DNA of 64,000 nucleotides from E44-bin88 sp050123275 (GTDB lineage Bacteria; Chloroflexota; Dehalococcoidia; Dehalococcoidales; BS750m-G39): NCBI GenBank assembly GCA_050123275.1, contig JASFHK010000005.1, positions 1 to 64,000 of the forward strand. Direction: 5' to 3'. The notes below the pieces were generated by a model. That model saw only the letters and a list, made by a program, of their open reading frames with translations. It was not told the origin of the DNA and ran no database searches. This document shows positions 36,380 to 45,074 of the stretch, in pieces. Both the position numbers and the translations under genes were made by a program. The stretch's first letter is position 1; the number at the start of each line of letters is the position of its first letter.

Positions 36380-37066
36380 CTAGCCCGCATTATTCAAAGA
36401 TTCGATTAGCGCCAGCGCCTGAAAACCGTCGGCGCCATAGCCGTCGGCGCCGATGCTCTTGGCGAACTCGTCCGAGACGGGAGCGCCGCCGACGACGACC
36501 TTTACCCGGCTCCTGATGCTGCTCTTCTCCAGCGCCTCGATGGTTTCCTTCATACCGCCCATGGTGCTGGTGAGCAGCGCTGACAGCCCCAGGAACTGGG
36601 GCTGCTCTTTCTTCAGAGTGTCGACGATAACCCCGGGCTCGATATCGTTGCCCAGGTCCTTAACGGTGTAACCGGCGCCGCGGAGCAATATCGACACAAT
36701 GTTCTTACCGATGTCGTGGTGGTCGCCCTGAACGGTGGCCATAATCACCTTGCCCTTGGGCTGGATGCCGCTTTTGACCAGTTGGGGCTCCAGTATTTCC
36801 ATGGCTTTGCCCACGGCCTCGGCCGAGGCCAGCATGTCGGGTATGAAATACTCCTTGGACTCGAATTTCTTGCCCACCTCACTCATGCTTTCGGTCAGCC
36901 CTCTGTTGATTATTTCCTGGACGTCTATTTTCTTCTCCAGGGCTTCCTCGATAAGCTCAATTACGCCGGGCTGGCCCTCCATGCCTTCTTCCACGCCTTC
37001 GTCCTCCCGGGTGGCTCGGCCTTGGATGACGTTTTCCCGAATCAGGCTGATTATATCTTCGGTCAT
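36380..37066 (-). CDS. Corrinoid (B12-binding) methyl-carrier protein
   Basis: A 228-aa protein with an N-terminal helical cap domain (about residues 1-95) and a Rossmann B12-binding domain. GDHHDIGKNIV near residue 112 provides the cobalt-ligating His (DxHxxG), followed by LSALLTSTMGGM and VVGGAPVSDEFA. It carries the methyl group between the two flanking MttB-like enzymes and an acceptor methyltransferase not in this operon. The MtbC/MtaC family fit is clear. Confidence 0.93.
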   Translation of the reverse strand: MTEDIISLIRENVIQGRATREDEGVEEGMEGQPGVIELIEEALEKKIDVQEIINRGLTESMSEVGKKFESKEYFIPDMLASAEAVGKAMEILEPQLVKSGIQPKGKVIMATVQGDHHDIGKNIVSILLRGAGYTVKDLGNDIEPGVIVDTLKKEQPQFLGLSALLTSTMGGMKETIEALEKSSIRSRVKVVVGGAPVSDEFAKSIGADGYGADGFQALALIESLNNAG

Positions 37067-37100
37067 TCTTGACTCCCTTCTTCTGGTTAATGGCGTCGCC

Positions 37101-38543
37101 TTAATCGACGATGCCGGGTATTTCGGAGAGTATCTGCTCTCTTACCGCGTCGGGCAGGCGGTGCCTGGGCTCGGCGATGAGCCGCTTGGCTTTCTCCCCC
37201 GCCTTCTGCCAGACGGCTTTGCCTCCCCTCTCTTCCCATTCCTCGCGGCTGAGCTGGTCGTTGAGAGTGGGCCGGTAGTGCTCGCGGCGCATAAAACGCC
37301 GGGTATGCTTGGCGGCGACGAAGTTGCCCCCCGGCCCCACCTCCTTGATGAGGTCGAAGGCGAGGGTATCGTCGCTGATCTTGATACCGGCGGTGGCTCT
37401 CATTACCATGCCCAGTATCTCGTTATCAATAACAAACTTCTCGTAGCAGGCCGTCAGTGCGAATTCCATCATGCCGGCGGCGTCGTGGATAAAGTTAGAC
37501 CCGGACAGGGCGCAGAGCAGGCTGCTTATCGCCGACTCGTAGCCGCTCTGGGCGTCGAGCACTTTGGAATCGGTCATACCGCCGGTGGCGTAGAAGGGGA
37601 GATGGTAAAACTGGGCCATCTGGGCGCCGGCGGCGTTGAGCAGCCCCATCTCCACCGAGCCCGCCAGGTAGTTGAGCGTCTGGAGGTCGGTGTTGGTGGC
37701 TACCGAGCCGAAGATAACCGGCGTCCCCGGCCTGACCAGCTGGCTGAGCATAACGCCCATCAGCGAGTCCGCCGTCTGTATCACCAGGTTACCCGCCAGC
37801 GTTATCGGCGAGGTGGCCCCGCAAAGCGGCTCGGAGGGACAGACCAGGGGCACGCCGCGCTGGGCGATTTCAATGATAAGGTCGCCGTACTTGGCGTCCA
37901 TCTTGAGCGGGCTCATGATGCAGGCCACCATGGAGATGAGCGGGCGCTGGTTCAGCTTTTCGGCGGAGCCGGCGACAATCTCGGCCATGCGTAATGCCTG
38001 CTTGACCCCCTCCGGCGTATAAACGCCGCCCATGATGTGCTTGGTGGTGTTGTCCAGGCCGGCAAAGAAGCGGTTGGCGTCAACCTGCTCGTAGGGCAAC
38101 TCGTTGGGGTAGGTGGGCAGCATGAAAAGGTGGATGTTGTCCAGGCGGTTGACCAGCCGGGCGATGCGTTTCAGGTCTTTCAGTGAAGCCGGGCGCTTCT
38201 TTTTGGTAGCCGGCTCGTAGATATAGAGGGCGGTACCCCCCGTGCCGGTGTAAACCCGGGCGTCGCCGAGGAGAATGTCTTGTTTCTCCTCCTGCCCGCA
38301 GAGCCTGACCTCGGGCGGCGCCATGCCTATCAGCTTGCGGGCTTTGGCCTGGGGCAAACGCACTCGCCGTTCATCTTTGTCCACCCAGGCGCCGGCCTCC
38401 TCAAAGAGCTCGAGGGCTGCCTCCGAGTTTACCTCGAAGCCTACCTCCTCGATAACCCTCATCACGGTGCGGTCTATTTTGGCTATAGAATCTTCGCTCA
38501 AGGGGCGGTAGCTACCGCCGGTTATGCCTCTTCTGGTAATCAT
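37101..38543 (-). CDS. MttB-family corrinoid methyltransferase, copy 2
   Basis: A 480-aa MttB-superfamily protein, diverged from copy 1 but with the same central block (CGATSPITLAGNLVIQTADSLMG near residue 240). No internal amber codon, so pyrrolysine is not used. It is the first gene of the leftward operon and lies behind the structured leader at 38691-38852. The ATG at 38543 has only a weak ribosome site, so translation may also be controlled. Confidence 0.88.
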   Translation of the reverse strand: MITRRGITGGSYRPLSEDSIAKIDRTVMRVIEEVGFEVNSEAALELFEEAGAWVDKDERRVRLPQAKARKLIGMAPPEVRLCGQEEKQDILLGDARVYTGTGGTALYIYEPATKKKRPASLKDLKRIARLVNRLDNIHLFMLPTYPNELPYEQVDANRFFAGLDNTTKHIMGGVYTPEGVKQALRMAEIVAGSAEKLNQRPLISMVACIMSPLKMDAKYGDLIIEIAQRGVPLVCPSEPLCGATSPITLAGNLVIQTADSLMGVMLSQLVRPGTPVIFGSVATNTDLQTLNYLAGSVEMGLLNAAGAQMAQFYHLPFYATGGMTDSKVLDAQSGYESAISSLLCALSGSNFIHDAAGMMEFALTACYEKFVIDNEILGMVMRATAGIKISDDTLAFDLIKEVGPGGNFVAAKHTRRFMRREHYRPTLNDQLSREEWEERGGKAVWQKAGEKAKRLIAEPRHRLPDAVREQILSEIPGIVD

Positions 38544-38690
38544 TTTTGTTTCTATGTCCTATCTATACAATCAATTGTCCCTGGCGTTGCGGGCGAATGT
38601 CGGCGGAATCAAAGGAAAAATAGGCAAAAGGAATTAAAGGGGATAAAGTGACAAAAGGCTTAAATGCGTTCGGGTTTCAAACAGGGGAAT

Positions 38691-38734
38691 AAAAACCGAC
38701 AAGCCCGCTCACCGGGGACGGGCTCATCACTCGG
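38691..38734 (-). terminator. Leader terminator before the mttB operon
   Basis: On the minus strand, AGCCCG pairs with CGGGCT (38719-38724 with 38702-38707), extended by CCGA with TCGG (38731-38734 with 38696-38699), then TTTTT (38695-38691) and ATT. It lies between the structured RNA at 38764-38852 and the first mttB gene, so readthrough probably controls the operon. Confidence 0.65.
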
Positions 38735-38763
38735 ATGTCAGTTGGAGTATGGAGAGGAAATAT

Positions 38764-38852
38764 AAAGTCCGCAACCAGCAGGTCACCTGTTTTACCTTGT
38801 ATCGTTTAACCACAACAAAACCTCCCCGTCGGGTTGGTTAGATCCGGACTTT
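38764..38852 (-). ncRNA. Candidate riboswitch or attenuator leader RNA (unassigned class)
   Basis: An 89-nt segment on the minus strand closed by a perfect 8-bp stem, AAAGTCCG (38845-38852) with CGGACTTT (38764-38771). Inside, five more pairs (AACCA with TGGTT) continue the stem, and at least three hairpins branch off: CCCG/CGGG, GTTTT-TTGT/ACAA-AAAAC, and the near palindrome CAGGTGACCTG. The predicted transcription start falls at the first base of the stem. Order is promoter, structured RNA, terminator, mttB. A B12-box-like CAGGTGACCTGC is present but the rest of a cobalamin riboswitch is not. Confidence 0.5.
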
Positions 38853-38859
38853 GTATTAA

Positions 38860-38889
38860 ATGATAACACAATAACCTCCCCCTGTCCAA
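38860..38889 (-). promoter_or_regulatory. Promoter of the mttB operon leader
   Basis: Minus strand TTGGAC (38884-38889), 18-base spacer, TATCAT (38860-38865). The expected start site lies about 7-8 bases further on, at the edge of the structured RNA (38852). Confidence 0.65.
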
Positions 38890-39186
38890 TCTTGCTTAAA
38901 GCCACCGCTACCATTGGCTCGGCGTGTGGGCATACCTTTAGGGAGCGCAGCCCGTTTTTACATTAACCAACTCATCTTATTGTCTCTAAATCGCTGTCAA
39001 TGCTTTTTTGTTTATGCGGAAGCGGCGATTCCCGGCCACCCCGGTTTCCCCCGGATTTGAGTGTTAGTCTAAAAAATACTATAATCAGTTAGTCATATTA
39101 CGCATCGGGATTTACCGCTTCTCCTCGGAGTTGTCACCTGAAAAAGTTAATAAAAAAGCGCTTTGGTTACTAGTAAGGAGATAAGC
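38890..39186. other. Intergenic region before the molybdenum hydroxylase operon
   Basis: About 300 bases between the leftward mttB promoter and the rightward hydroxylase genes. AT-rich patches near 39070-39090 may hold the rightward promoter, but I cannot fix one with confidence. No ORF with a credible ribosome site is seen. Confidence 0.4.
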
Positions 39187-39678
39187 ATGAAAACAGGAGA
39201 TAACATCAGGCTCACCGTGAACGGCAAACTGCACGAGCTCATGGTGGGCAAGGACATCCAGCCTGAAGACACGCTGGTGCACACCCTCCGCGAAACGCTG
39301 GGTTACATGGGCACCAAGATAGCCTGTGACCACGGCTCCTGCGGTGCCTGCACCGTCATCATGGACGGCGAGGCGATTCTGTCCTGCATGCTGCTCACCA
39401 TCGAGTGCGACGGCAGGAATATTACCACCATCGAGGGCCTGGAAGACGCTAAGACGGGCGAGCTGGACCCCATCCAGCAGGCTTTTATCGATTACACCGC
39501 TTTCCAGTGCGGCTTTTGCACACCGGGAATAATCATGACCACCAAGGCCATGCTGGATAAGAACCCCTCCCCCACCGAAGAAGAAGTAAAACAAGAGCTG
39601 GCGGGTCACTTCTGCCGCTGCGGCAGCCAGTACCTGGTTTTAAGAGCCATCCGCTCGCTGGCCGAGAAGGGCAGGTGA
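39187..39678 (+). CDS. Molybdenum hydroxylase small subunit, 2x[2Fe-2S] (CoxS/HcrC-like)
   Basis: A 163-aa Fe-S subunit of the xanthine dehydrogenase/CO dehydrogenase family. The plant-type cluster is CDHGSCGACTV near residue 48; the second cluster uses CGFCTPG and CRCG near residues 108 and 142. It passes electrons from the molybdenum centre to the FAD subunit. ATG 39187, 6 bases after AAGGAG, is preferred to an upstream in-frame TTG. Confidence 0.93.
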   Translation: MKTGDNIRLTVNGKLHELMVGKDIQPEDTLVHTLRETLGYMGTKIACDHGSCGACTVIMDGEAILSCMLLTIECDGRNITTIEGLEDAKTGELDPIQQAFIDYTAFQCGFCTPGIIMTTKAMLDKNPSPTEEEVKQELAGHFCRCGSQYLVLRAIRSLAEKGR

Positions 39679-39683
39679 TATAG

Positions 39684-41945
39684 ATGGGCGGAAACTACCG
39701 ACATATCGGCAAACCGACACAACGCAAGGACGCCCGCTCCATCGTCACCGGCCGGGCCGAGTATATCGATGACTTGAGGATGGCGGGGATGCTCTACGGC
39801 AGGGTGCTGCGCAGCCCCTATCCCCACGCCCGCATCAAGCATATCGATACCACCAAGGCAGAGGCGTACCCCGGCGTCATAACCGTGCTCACCTACAAGA
39901 ACGTACCCAAATGGCTGGCCGGCGTTCCTTACCACCGGCCCGTTCTGGACAGCAAGGTGAATTTCGTCGGCGACGCCGTGGCGCTGCTGGCGGCGGAAAC
40001 GGAACAGGCCGCCGACGAGGCTCTGGAGCTAATCGAGGTTGAGTACGAGGAGCTGCCCGCCGTCTACGACATGGAAGCGGCGAGCAAACCCGGCGCGCCC
40101 CAGATTCACGAGAGAATACCCAACAATATATTCCCGCGCGGCTTCAAGGCAATCGGCGAAAAGGCGCTGCAGGAGCTGGTCATGGGTGACGTCGAAAAAG
40201 GCTTCGCCGAAGCTGACATCATCGAGGAAGCCACCTGCGGCTACGAGAACATACCCAACCCGCTGCCACCGGAGCCGCCCGGCGTCGTTGCCCTCTGGGA
40301 AGACCCCGAGCACCTGACCATTTATGTAGCTTCACAGTCGGCGCCGATGAACCGCAACTTCGCCATGCCGGCTTTGGGGCTGGTTGATATCCGCGTTATC
40401 GGTATGCAGTGCGGCGGCAGCTACGGCACCAAGAACGCCAACTTCATACCCATGGCACACGCCGCGGCTCTGGCCAAGGCGGCGGGCAAACCGGTCAAGG
40501 TATACTTTAATAAGGAAGAGCACTTCAACGCTTATACATTGCGTTTGGGCTCGCGCATCCACGCCAGGATAGGCATCAAGAAAGACGGCACGGTGACGGC
40601 GGTGGAAGGCGAATGGTTCGTCGATACCGGCGCCGCCTCCGAGATGGCGCAGGTACAGGTCGCCGTCGGTCTGGGCGAGACGCAGCTGCTGATACGCTGC
40701 CCTAACTGGAACGTGCAACCCACCCTGGTTTGCACCAACCGCAGCCCATCGGGGGTGGTGCGCGGCTTCGGCGGGCAGGAGCTTAACTGCGCCCTGCTGC
40801 CGCTACTAACCGTGGTTATGGAAAAGGCCGACCTCGACCCCGTCGAGTTCTTCAAGAAGAACTACATCGGCCCCGGCGCTGGCTTTTTCTGGCGCGACGG
40901 CATCTGGTGGGACTACCGCGGCATCGACTTCTCCAAAGTCCTCGACAAGAGCGCCGAGATTTTCGGCTGGAAGAATAAATGGAAGGGCTGGAACAAGCCC
41001 ACCGCGGTCAACGGCTCCAAAATCACCGGCGTCGGCGTCGGCCTGCACGGCAACGCCGACATCGGCGAGGACGAGTCCGAGGCCCACGTCAAGATAAGCC
41101 CCGACGGACGGGCGTTGGTTCACGCCTGCGTCTCCGAGTCGGGCATGGGCGAGCGCTCGTCGCTGTGCAAGATGGCCGCCGAGGTTCTGAACCTGCCCCT
41201 GGACAGGGTCAACATCGCTCCTCCCGACACGCTGGTCAACCCCTTCGAGTTCGGTCTGGTCGGCTCCCGCGGCACCTATACCGTGGGCTCGGCGGTGATT
41301 CAGGCCGCCGAGGACGCCCGCCGCCAGCTTCTGGAGAGGGCGGCCCCCATGCTTAAAGTACCTGCCGAAGAGCTGGACACCAAGGACGGCGTTATCTTCG
41401 CCAAGAGCGACCCCGCTAAGGAAATGGCCTGGTACAAGGCGATGGGCATCGCCCGCACCATAACCGGCCAGGGGCGCTTCGATGTCGACTTCTCTTTGAG
41501 CAACTGTATGATTATCTTCGCCGAGGTCGAAATCGACACCGACACGGGCAAGCTCGAGTTAAAACACATTGTCGCCTCCACTGACTGCGGCCAGGTTATC
41601 GACCCCCTCGTTCTCGAAGGCCAGCTTCACGGCTGCCTGGGCTCGGCGGGGCTGGATACCGCCGTTTTCGAGGAGACCATACTCGATAAAGACACGGGCC
41701 ACATCGTCAACTGCAACATGATTGACTACAAGTGGCGCACCTTCGCCGATTTGCCCCCCTTCGATACCCTCATGATGGAGACGCCCATCGACAGCCACCG
41801 CTTCCACGCCGTCGGCGTGGGCGAAATCGCCCCCGCCCCCGGCGCCGCCGCCGTGCTCATGGCCGTCAACAACGCCATCGGCAAGAAAATAATGACTTAT
41901 CCGGCCACGCCCCAGAAGGTTCTGAAGGCGTTGGGCAAGATATAG
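39684..41945 (+). CDS. Molybdenum hydroxylase large subunit (xanthine dehydrogenase/CoxL superfamily)
   Basis: A 753-aa molybdopterin-binding subunit. The N-terminal a/b hammerhead domain covers about residues 1-125 (RKDARSIVTGRAEYIDDL), followed by the Mo-binding domains (GGSYGTKNA near 247, RGFGGQE near 360, and VGVGEIAPAPGAAAVLMAVNNA near the end with the catalytic-Glu-type motif). The CO-dehydrogenase active-site loop (VAYRCSFR type) is not seen, so CO is unlikely; purine, aldehyde or aromatic hydroxylation is more likely. Five bases after the small subunit gene. Confidence 0.9.
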   Translation: MGGNYRHIGKPTQRKDARSIVTGRAEYIDDLRMAGMLYGRVLRSPYPHARIKHIDTTKAEAYPGVITVLTYKNVPKWLAGVPYHRPVLDSKVNFVGDAVALLAAETEQAADEALELIEVEYEELPAVYDMEAASKPGAPQIHERIPNNIFPRGFKAIGEKALQELVMGDVEKGFAEADIIEEATCGYENIPNPLPPEPPGVVALWEDPEHLTIYVASQSAPMNRNFAMPALGLVDIRVIGMQCGGSYGTKNANFIPMAHAAALAKAAGKPVKVYFNKEEHFNAYTLRLGSRIHARIGIKKDGTVTAVEGEWFVDTGAASEMAQVQVAVGLGETQLLIRCPNWNVQPTLVCTNRSPSGVVRGFGGQELNCALLPLLTVVMEKADLDPVEFFKKNYIGPGAGFFWRDGIWWDYRGIDFSKVLDKSAEIFGWKNKWKGWNKPTAVNGSKITGVGVGLHGNADIGEDESEAHVKISPDGRALVHACVSESGMGERSSLCKMAAEVLNLPLDRVNIAPPDTLVNPFEFGLVGSRGTYTVGSAVIQAAEDARRQLLERAAPMLKVPAEELDTKDGVIFAKSDPAKEMAWYKAMGIARTITGQGRFDVDFSLSNCMIIFAEVEIDTDTGKLELKHIVASTDCGQVIDPLVLEGQLHGCLGSAGLDTAVFEETILDKDTGHIVNCNMIDYKWRTFADLPPFDTLMMETPIDSHRFHAVGVGEIAPAPGAAAVLMAVNNAIGKKIMTYPATPQKVLKALGKI

Positions 41946-41956
41946 AGGAGAGAGCT

Positions 41957-44311
41957 ATGAAAGCATTCGACCACGTTGACGCCAAGACCGTAAACGAAGC
42001 CGTTAAGTCGCTCGAAAAAGGCAAGGCCAGGCTCATCGCCGGCGGCACCGACCTGTTGAGCACGCTTAAGGATAAGATACTTCCCGAATACCCCGAAACC
42101 GTCGTCAATATCAAGACCATACCCGGCATGGACGACATCAAAGAGGACGGCAAGGGGCTGAAAATAGGCGCCCTGGCCAAGCTGGATAAGATAGCCGGCT
42201 CGCCGGCGGTCAAGAAGAACTATAAAATACTGGCCGAAGCCGCCCGGGCCGTGGCCACCCCCCAGATTCGGCGCATGGGCACCATCGGCGGCAACCTCTG
42301 CCAGGACGTGCGTTGCTGGTACTACCGCTATCCCCACAGCGTGGGGGGCAGGATACTCTGCTACCTCAAAGGCGGCAAGGGCTGCTACGCTTTAACACGG
42401 GAGAACCAGAACCACTCCATCTTCGGCGGCATGCGCGACGCCGACCCGCCCTGCACCTCGGCCTGTCCGGGTAGCGTTGAAATCCCCGTCTACATGAGCC
42501 AGATTAGAGAGGGCGATATTGAAGGCGCCGCCAAAACACTGCTCAAGAACAACCCCATCCCCGCCATAACGGGGCGGGTCTGCCCCCATTTCTGCGAGCA
42601 GCTCTGTAACCGCGGCGATTTCGACGAGGCGGTTTCGGTGAGGGATGTCGAACGTTTCATCGGCGACTACATCCTCGACCACGCCGCCAGTATCGTCAAG
42701 CCGCCCGCCAAAGACAGCGGCAAAAAAGTGGCTATCGTCGGCTCGGGCCCCGGCGGGCTCGCCGCCGCTTACTACCTTAGAATGGAAGGACATCGCGTCA
42801 CCGTCTTCGAGCGCCGTGAGGAGGCCGGCGGCATGCTGGCCTACGTCATCCCCAACTACCGGCTGCCCAAGGATGTGGTCAGGCGCGTCATTAAAACGCT
42901 GGAAGGCATCGGTATCGAGTTCAAATGCAAGGTCGATGTCGGCAAGGACGTAACCCTGGAGAGCCTGAAGAAGGACTACGACAGCGTTTTCATCGGCAGC
43001 GGCGCCTGGGACCCGGTATCCATCGGGCTGGACGGCGAGGAGTCGACCCGCTTCGGTATGGAGCTCCTGGTCAATATCAACCGCGGTGTCAAAGAAGTCC
43101 CCGGTAAGAAAGTTCTCGTCATCGGCGGGGGCAACGCCGCCGTGGACGTGGCCGTCACCGCTTTGCGTCTGGGCGCCAAAGAGGCGACCATGGCCTGCCT
43201 GGAATCTAGAGAAGAGATGCCGGCGCTGCCCTGGGAGATTGCTCAGGCCGAGGAACAGGGGGTTAAGATAATGCCTTCCTGGGGGCCCAAGCGGGTGCTC
43301 AAGGACGGCGGTAAGGTCACCGGCATGGAGCTGGTGCGCTGCGCCTCGGTTTTCGATAAAGAGGGCCGCTTCGCCCCCAAGCTGGACGAGAGCACTAAAG
43401 AAACTGTCGAAGCCGACCAGATAATGATGGCGGTGGGCTACAGCACCGACCTCGACTTCGTTAAATCGTTAAAGGCTTTACAGACCGAGCGCGGCCTGAT
43501 TGTCGCCGACCCCGAAACCCAGGCGACCAAGGTCGCAGGTATCTACGCCGGCGGCTCGATAACCCACGGGCCCGCCACCGTTATCGAGGCGGTTGCCGCC
43601 GGTAAACGGGCGGCGGCGGCCATGAATGCCTATTTGGGCGGCAAGCCGGCTCAAGCCGAAAAAGACGGCTCCTTGCTCAGTTTCAATAACGATTATCTTA
43701 AAGAGACCAAGCGGGTGGAGATGCCCCAGCTGCCGGTGTCGCAGAGAAGCCTGGATAAAGAGGACGCTCTGGGCTTAAAGCAGGGCGATATCGAGGGCGA
43801 AGCCAACCGCTGTTTTAACTGCGGCTGCGTTTCCGCCAGCGCCTCCGACATGGGCGTGGTGCTCATGGCGCTTGGGGCCAGCCTAAAGATTGCCGGCCCC
43901 AAGGGCGAGAGGACGATTCCCGTCGCCGAGTTCTACGGCGCTTTGCGGCCCACCCTCGCCGAAGACGAAGTTCTCACCGGCATCGAGGTGCCCAAGCCCG
44001 CCGACGGCGCCAAGCAGAGCTTTATCAAGTTCCGGCTGCGCGAGTCCGTCGATTTCCCCATTGTCAGCATCGCCTCTATTCTCAAGGTCGAGGGCGGCGT
44101 CTGTAAGGACGCTCAAATCGCCCTGGGCGCGGTGGCCCCTATACCCGTGCGCGCCACGGCTGTGGAAAAGGCAATCAAGGGCAAGGCGCTCAACGCCGAG
44201 ACGGCGGCAGCGGCCTCAGCGGCGGCTGTCGAGGGCGCCATACCGCTGGAGAATAACGCCCACAAGATTGAGATAACCAAGACGCTGGTGAAAAGGGTTA
44301 TCCTCGAATAG
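41957..44311 (+). CDS. Molybdenum hydroxylase FAD subunit with an inserted GltD-like NAD(P)/FAD oxidoreductase module
   Basis: A 784-aa protein with a domain inside a domain. Residues about 1-150 are the CoxM-type FAD-binding half (KGKARLIAGGTDLLSTLKDK; MGTIGGNLCQDVRCWYY). Residues about 165-625 are a complete GltD-like module: N-terminal Cys cluster (CTSACPG, CPHFCEQLCNRG), FAD site GSGPGGLAAAYYL near 264, NAD(P) site GGGNAAVDVA near 391, and a CFNCGC end motif. Residues about 640-784 resume the CoxM C-terminal domain (YGALRPTLAEDEVLTGIEVP). ATG 41957 follows GAGGAG; the longer upstream frame overlaps the large subunit gene and is not coding. Electrons can probably reach NAD(P) directly. Confidence 0.88.
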   Translation: MKAFDHVDAKTVNEAVKSLEKGKARLIAGGTDLLSTLKDKILPEYPETVVNIKTIPGMDDIKEDGKGLKIGALAKLDKIAGSPAVKKNYKILAEAARAVATPQIRRMGTIGGNLCQDVRCWYYRYPHSVGGRILCYLKGGKGCYALTRENQNHSIFGGMRDADPPCTSACPGSVEIPVYMSQIREGDIEGAAKTLLKNNPIPAITGRVCPHFCEQLCNRGDFDEAVSVRDVERFIGDYILDHAASIVKPPAKDSGKKVAIVGSGPGGLAAAYYLRMEGHRVTVFERREEAGGMLAYVIPNYRLPKDVVRRVIKTLEGIGIEFKCKVDVGKDVTLESLKKDYDSVFIGSGAWDPVSIGLDGEESTRFGMELLVNINRGVKEVPGKKVLVIGGGNAAVDVAVTALRLGAKEATMACLESREEMPALPWEIAQAEEQGVKIMPSWGPKRVLKDGGKVTGMELVRCASVFDKEGRFAPKLDESTKETVEADQIMMAVGYSTDLDFVKSLKALQTERGLIVADPETQATKVAGIYAGGSITHGPATVIEAVAAGKRAAAAMNAYLGGKPAQAEKDGSLLSFNNDYLKETKRVEMPQLPVSQRSLDKEDALGLKQGDIEGEANRCFNCGCVSASASDMGVVLMALGASLKIAGPKGERTIPVAEFYGALRPTLAEDEVLTGIEVPKPADGAKQSFIKFRLRESVDFPIVSIASILKVEGGVCKDAQIALGAVAPIPVRATAVEKAIKGKALNAETAAAASAAAVEGAIPLENNAHKIEITKTLVKRVILE

Positions 44312-44332
44312 AAGCTAGCTTAGAAGATTTGG

Positions 44333-44370
44333 TTCACCGGCCCATCGGTTTTGGGTCGGTGAATTTTTTT
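44333..44370 (+). terminator. Terminator after the hydroxylase operon (copy 1 of a duplicated terminator)
   Basis: TTCACCGGCCCA pairs with TGGGTCGGTGAA around a short loop, followed by seven T's (44364-44370). An almost identical copy lies at 54212-54248 after the archaellum operon. Confidence 0.85.
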
Positions 44371-44381
44371 GGGGGGGGAAA

Positions 44382-44409
44382 GTGAGCCGCGGAGGACTCG
44401 CATCCTCGG
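44382..44409 (-). repeat. tRNA-Lys 3'-end fragment, distal copy (candidate island boundary)
   Basis: 28 bases identical to 55111-55138. The first 19 (GTGAGCCGCGGAGGACTCG on the + strand) also match the 3' acceptor and T-arm of the tRNA-Lys at 55189-55264, in the same orientation. Such displaced tRNA 3' ends are the usual far boundary of elements that integrated into a tRNA gene. Confidence 0.6.
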
Positions 44410-44412
44410 GCT

Positions 44413-44931
44413 CTATCTATTGAAGCGGGACATGTTCTTGCATTCTTCGACTTGTATTTCTTTTATGGATTCCCCGGGGCTGAGATATCCGAATGCTTTC
44501 TGCCTTACCGTCTCCAGCAAATCGCTAAGTACTAACTGCTCCTTCTCCGAGAGCGGCGATAGGATCTGCCGCATCAGCTCCCAGCTGGCTATGTTTGCTC
44601 CCTCGAAAACCTTGTTACCCTCGCTGGTTATCACCAGCCGCACCAACCTGCGGTCACGCAGGTCTCTCATCTTCTTGATCAGACCACGCTTCTCCATGCG
44701 GTCGGCTATGAGGCTGATGGTGTTGGGGCTCCGGTCAAGAAATCGGGCTACGTCAGTCACTATTGCCTGACTACCGATGAGCTTTATGGCCATGAGCACC
44801 GCATGGTGCTCGGTGGTGAGTCCTTCTTTGGCAAATACCGCGTCCTCACATTTGAGCACCAGATTGTAGGTCTGGTGAATAAGAAGCCAAGTACTGAGTA
44901 GGGGGCTATCAACGCCGAACTTAACCGCCAC
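44413..44931 (-). CDS. MarR-family transcriptional regulator
   Basis: A 172-aa winged-helix regulator. The DNA-binding region is TDVARFLDRSPNTISLIADRMEKRGLIKK (about residues 59-87) with the wing LRDRRLVRLVITSEG. It is divergent from the archaellum operon, and palindromes lie by the archaellin promoter (45075-45114). It is therefore the best candidate for the operon's switch; ligand unknown. GTG start after GGAG. It lies just inside the tRNA-fragment boundary and so probably travelled with the archaellum genes. Confidence 0.88.
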   Translation of the reverse strand: MAVKFGVDSPLLSTWLLIHQTYNLVLKCEDAVFAKEGLTTEHHAVLMAIKLIGSQAIVTDVARFLDRSPNTISLIADRMEKRGLIKKMRDLRDRRLVRLVITSEGNKVFEGANIASWELMRQILSPLSEKEQLVLSDLLETVRQKAFGYLSPGESIKEIQVEECKNMSRFNR

Positions 44932-45042
44932 GCCTTCTCCTTAATTATATTATACAGTTTTTGTCAGCAAACTCTCCCGCTATTATACCAAAGTACCATC
45001 CAAAAAGTAATACTATATACCTATTTTTGTAAGATTCCTGTG

Positions 45043-45071
45043 TTGACAAAAGGAAAAAAGTGTGATTATAC
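45043..45071 (+). promoter_or_regulatory. Promoter of the archaellum operon
   Basis: TTGACA (45043-45048), 17-base spacer, TTATAC (45066-45071): a canonical bacterial promoter, with no archaeal TATA/BRE arrangement apparent. Confidence 0.78.
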
Positions 45072-45074
45072 TTG

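Noticed and set aside
34803..38543. Pyrrolysine-containing MttB proteins
   Set aside because: Both mttB frames are open for normal length with no internal amber codon.
38764..38852. Cobalamin riboswitch or T-box leader
   Set aside because: Only a B12-box-like CAGGTGACCTGC is present; the GCCACTG and other core words, and the T-box GGTGG-ACCGCG word, are missing. Left as an unassigned structured RNA.
41732..41956. N-terminal extension of the FAD subunit frame
   Set aside because: Overlaps the end of the molybdenum subunit in another frame, is Arg/Pro-rich, and a good ribosome site precedes ATG 41957.
44382..44409. A second complete tRNA gene
   Set aside because: Only the acceptor 3' strand and T-arm remain; no D or anticodon arm lies to the right of either fragment.
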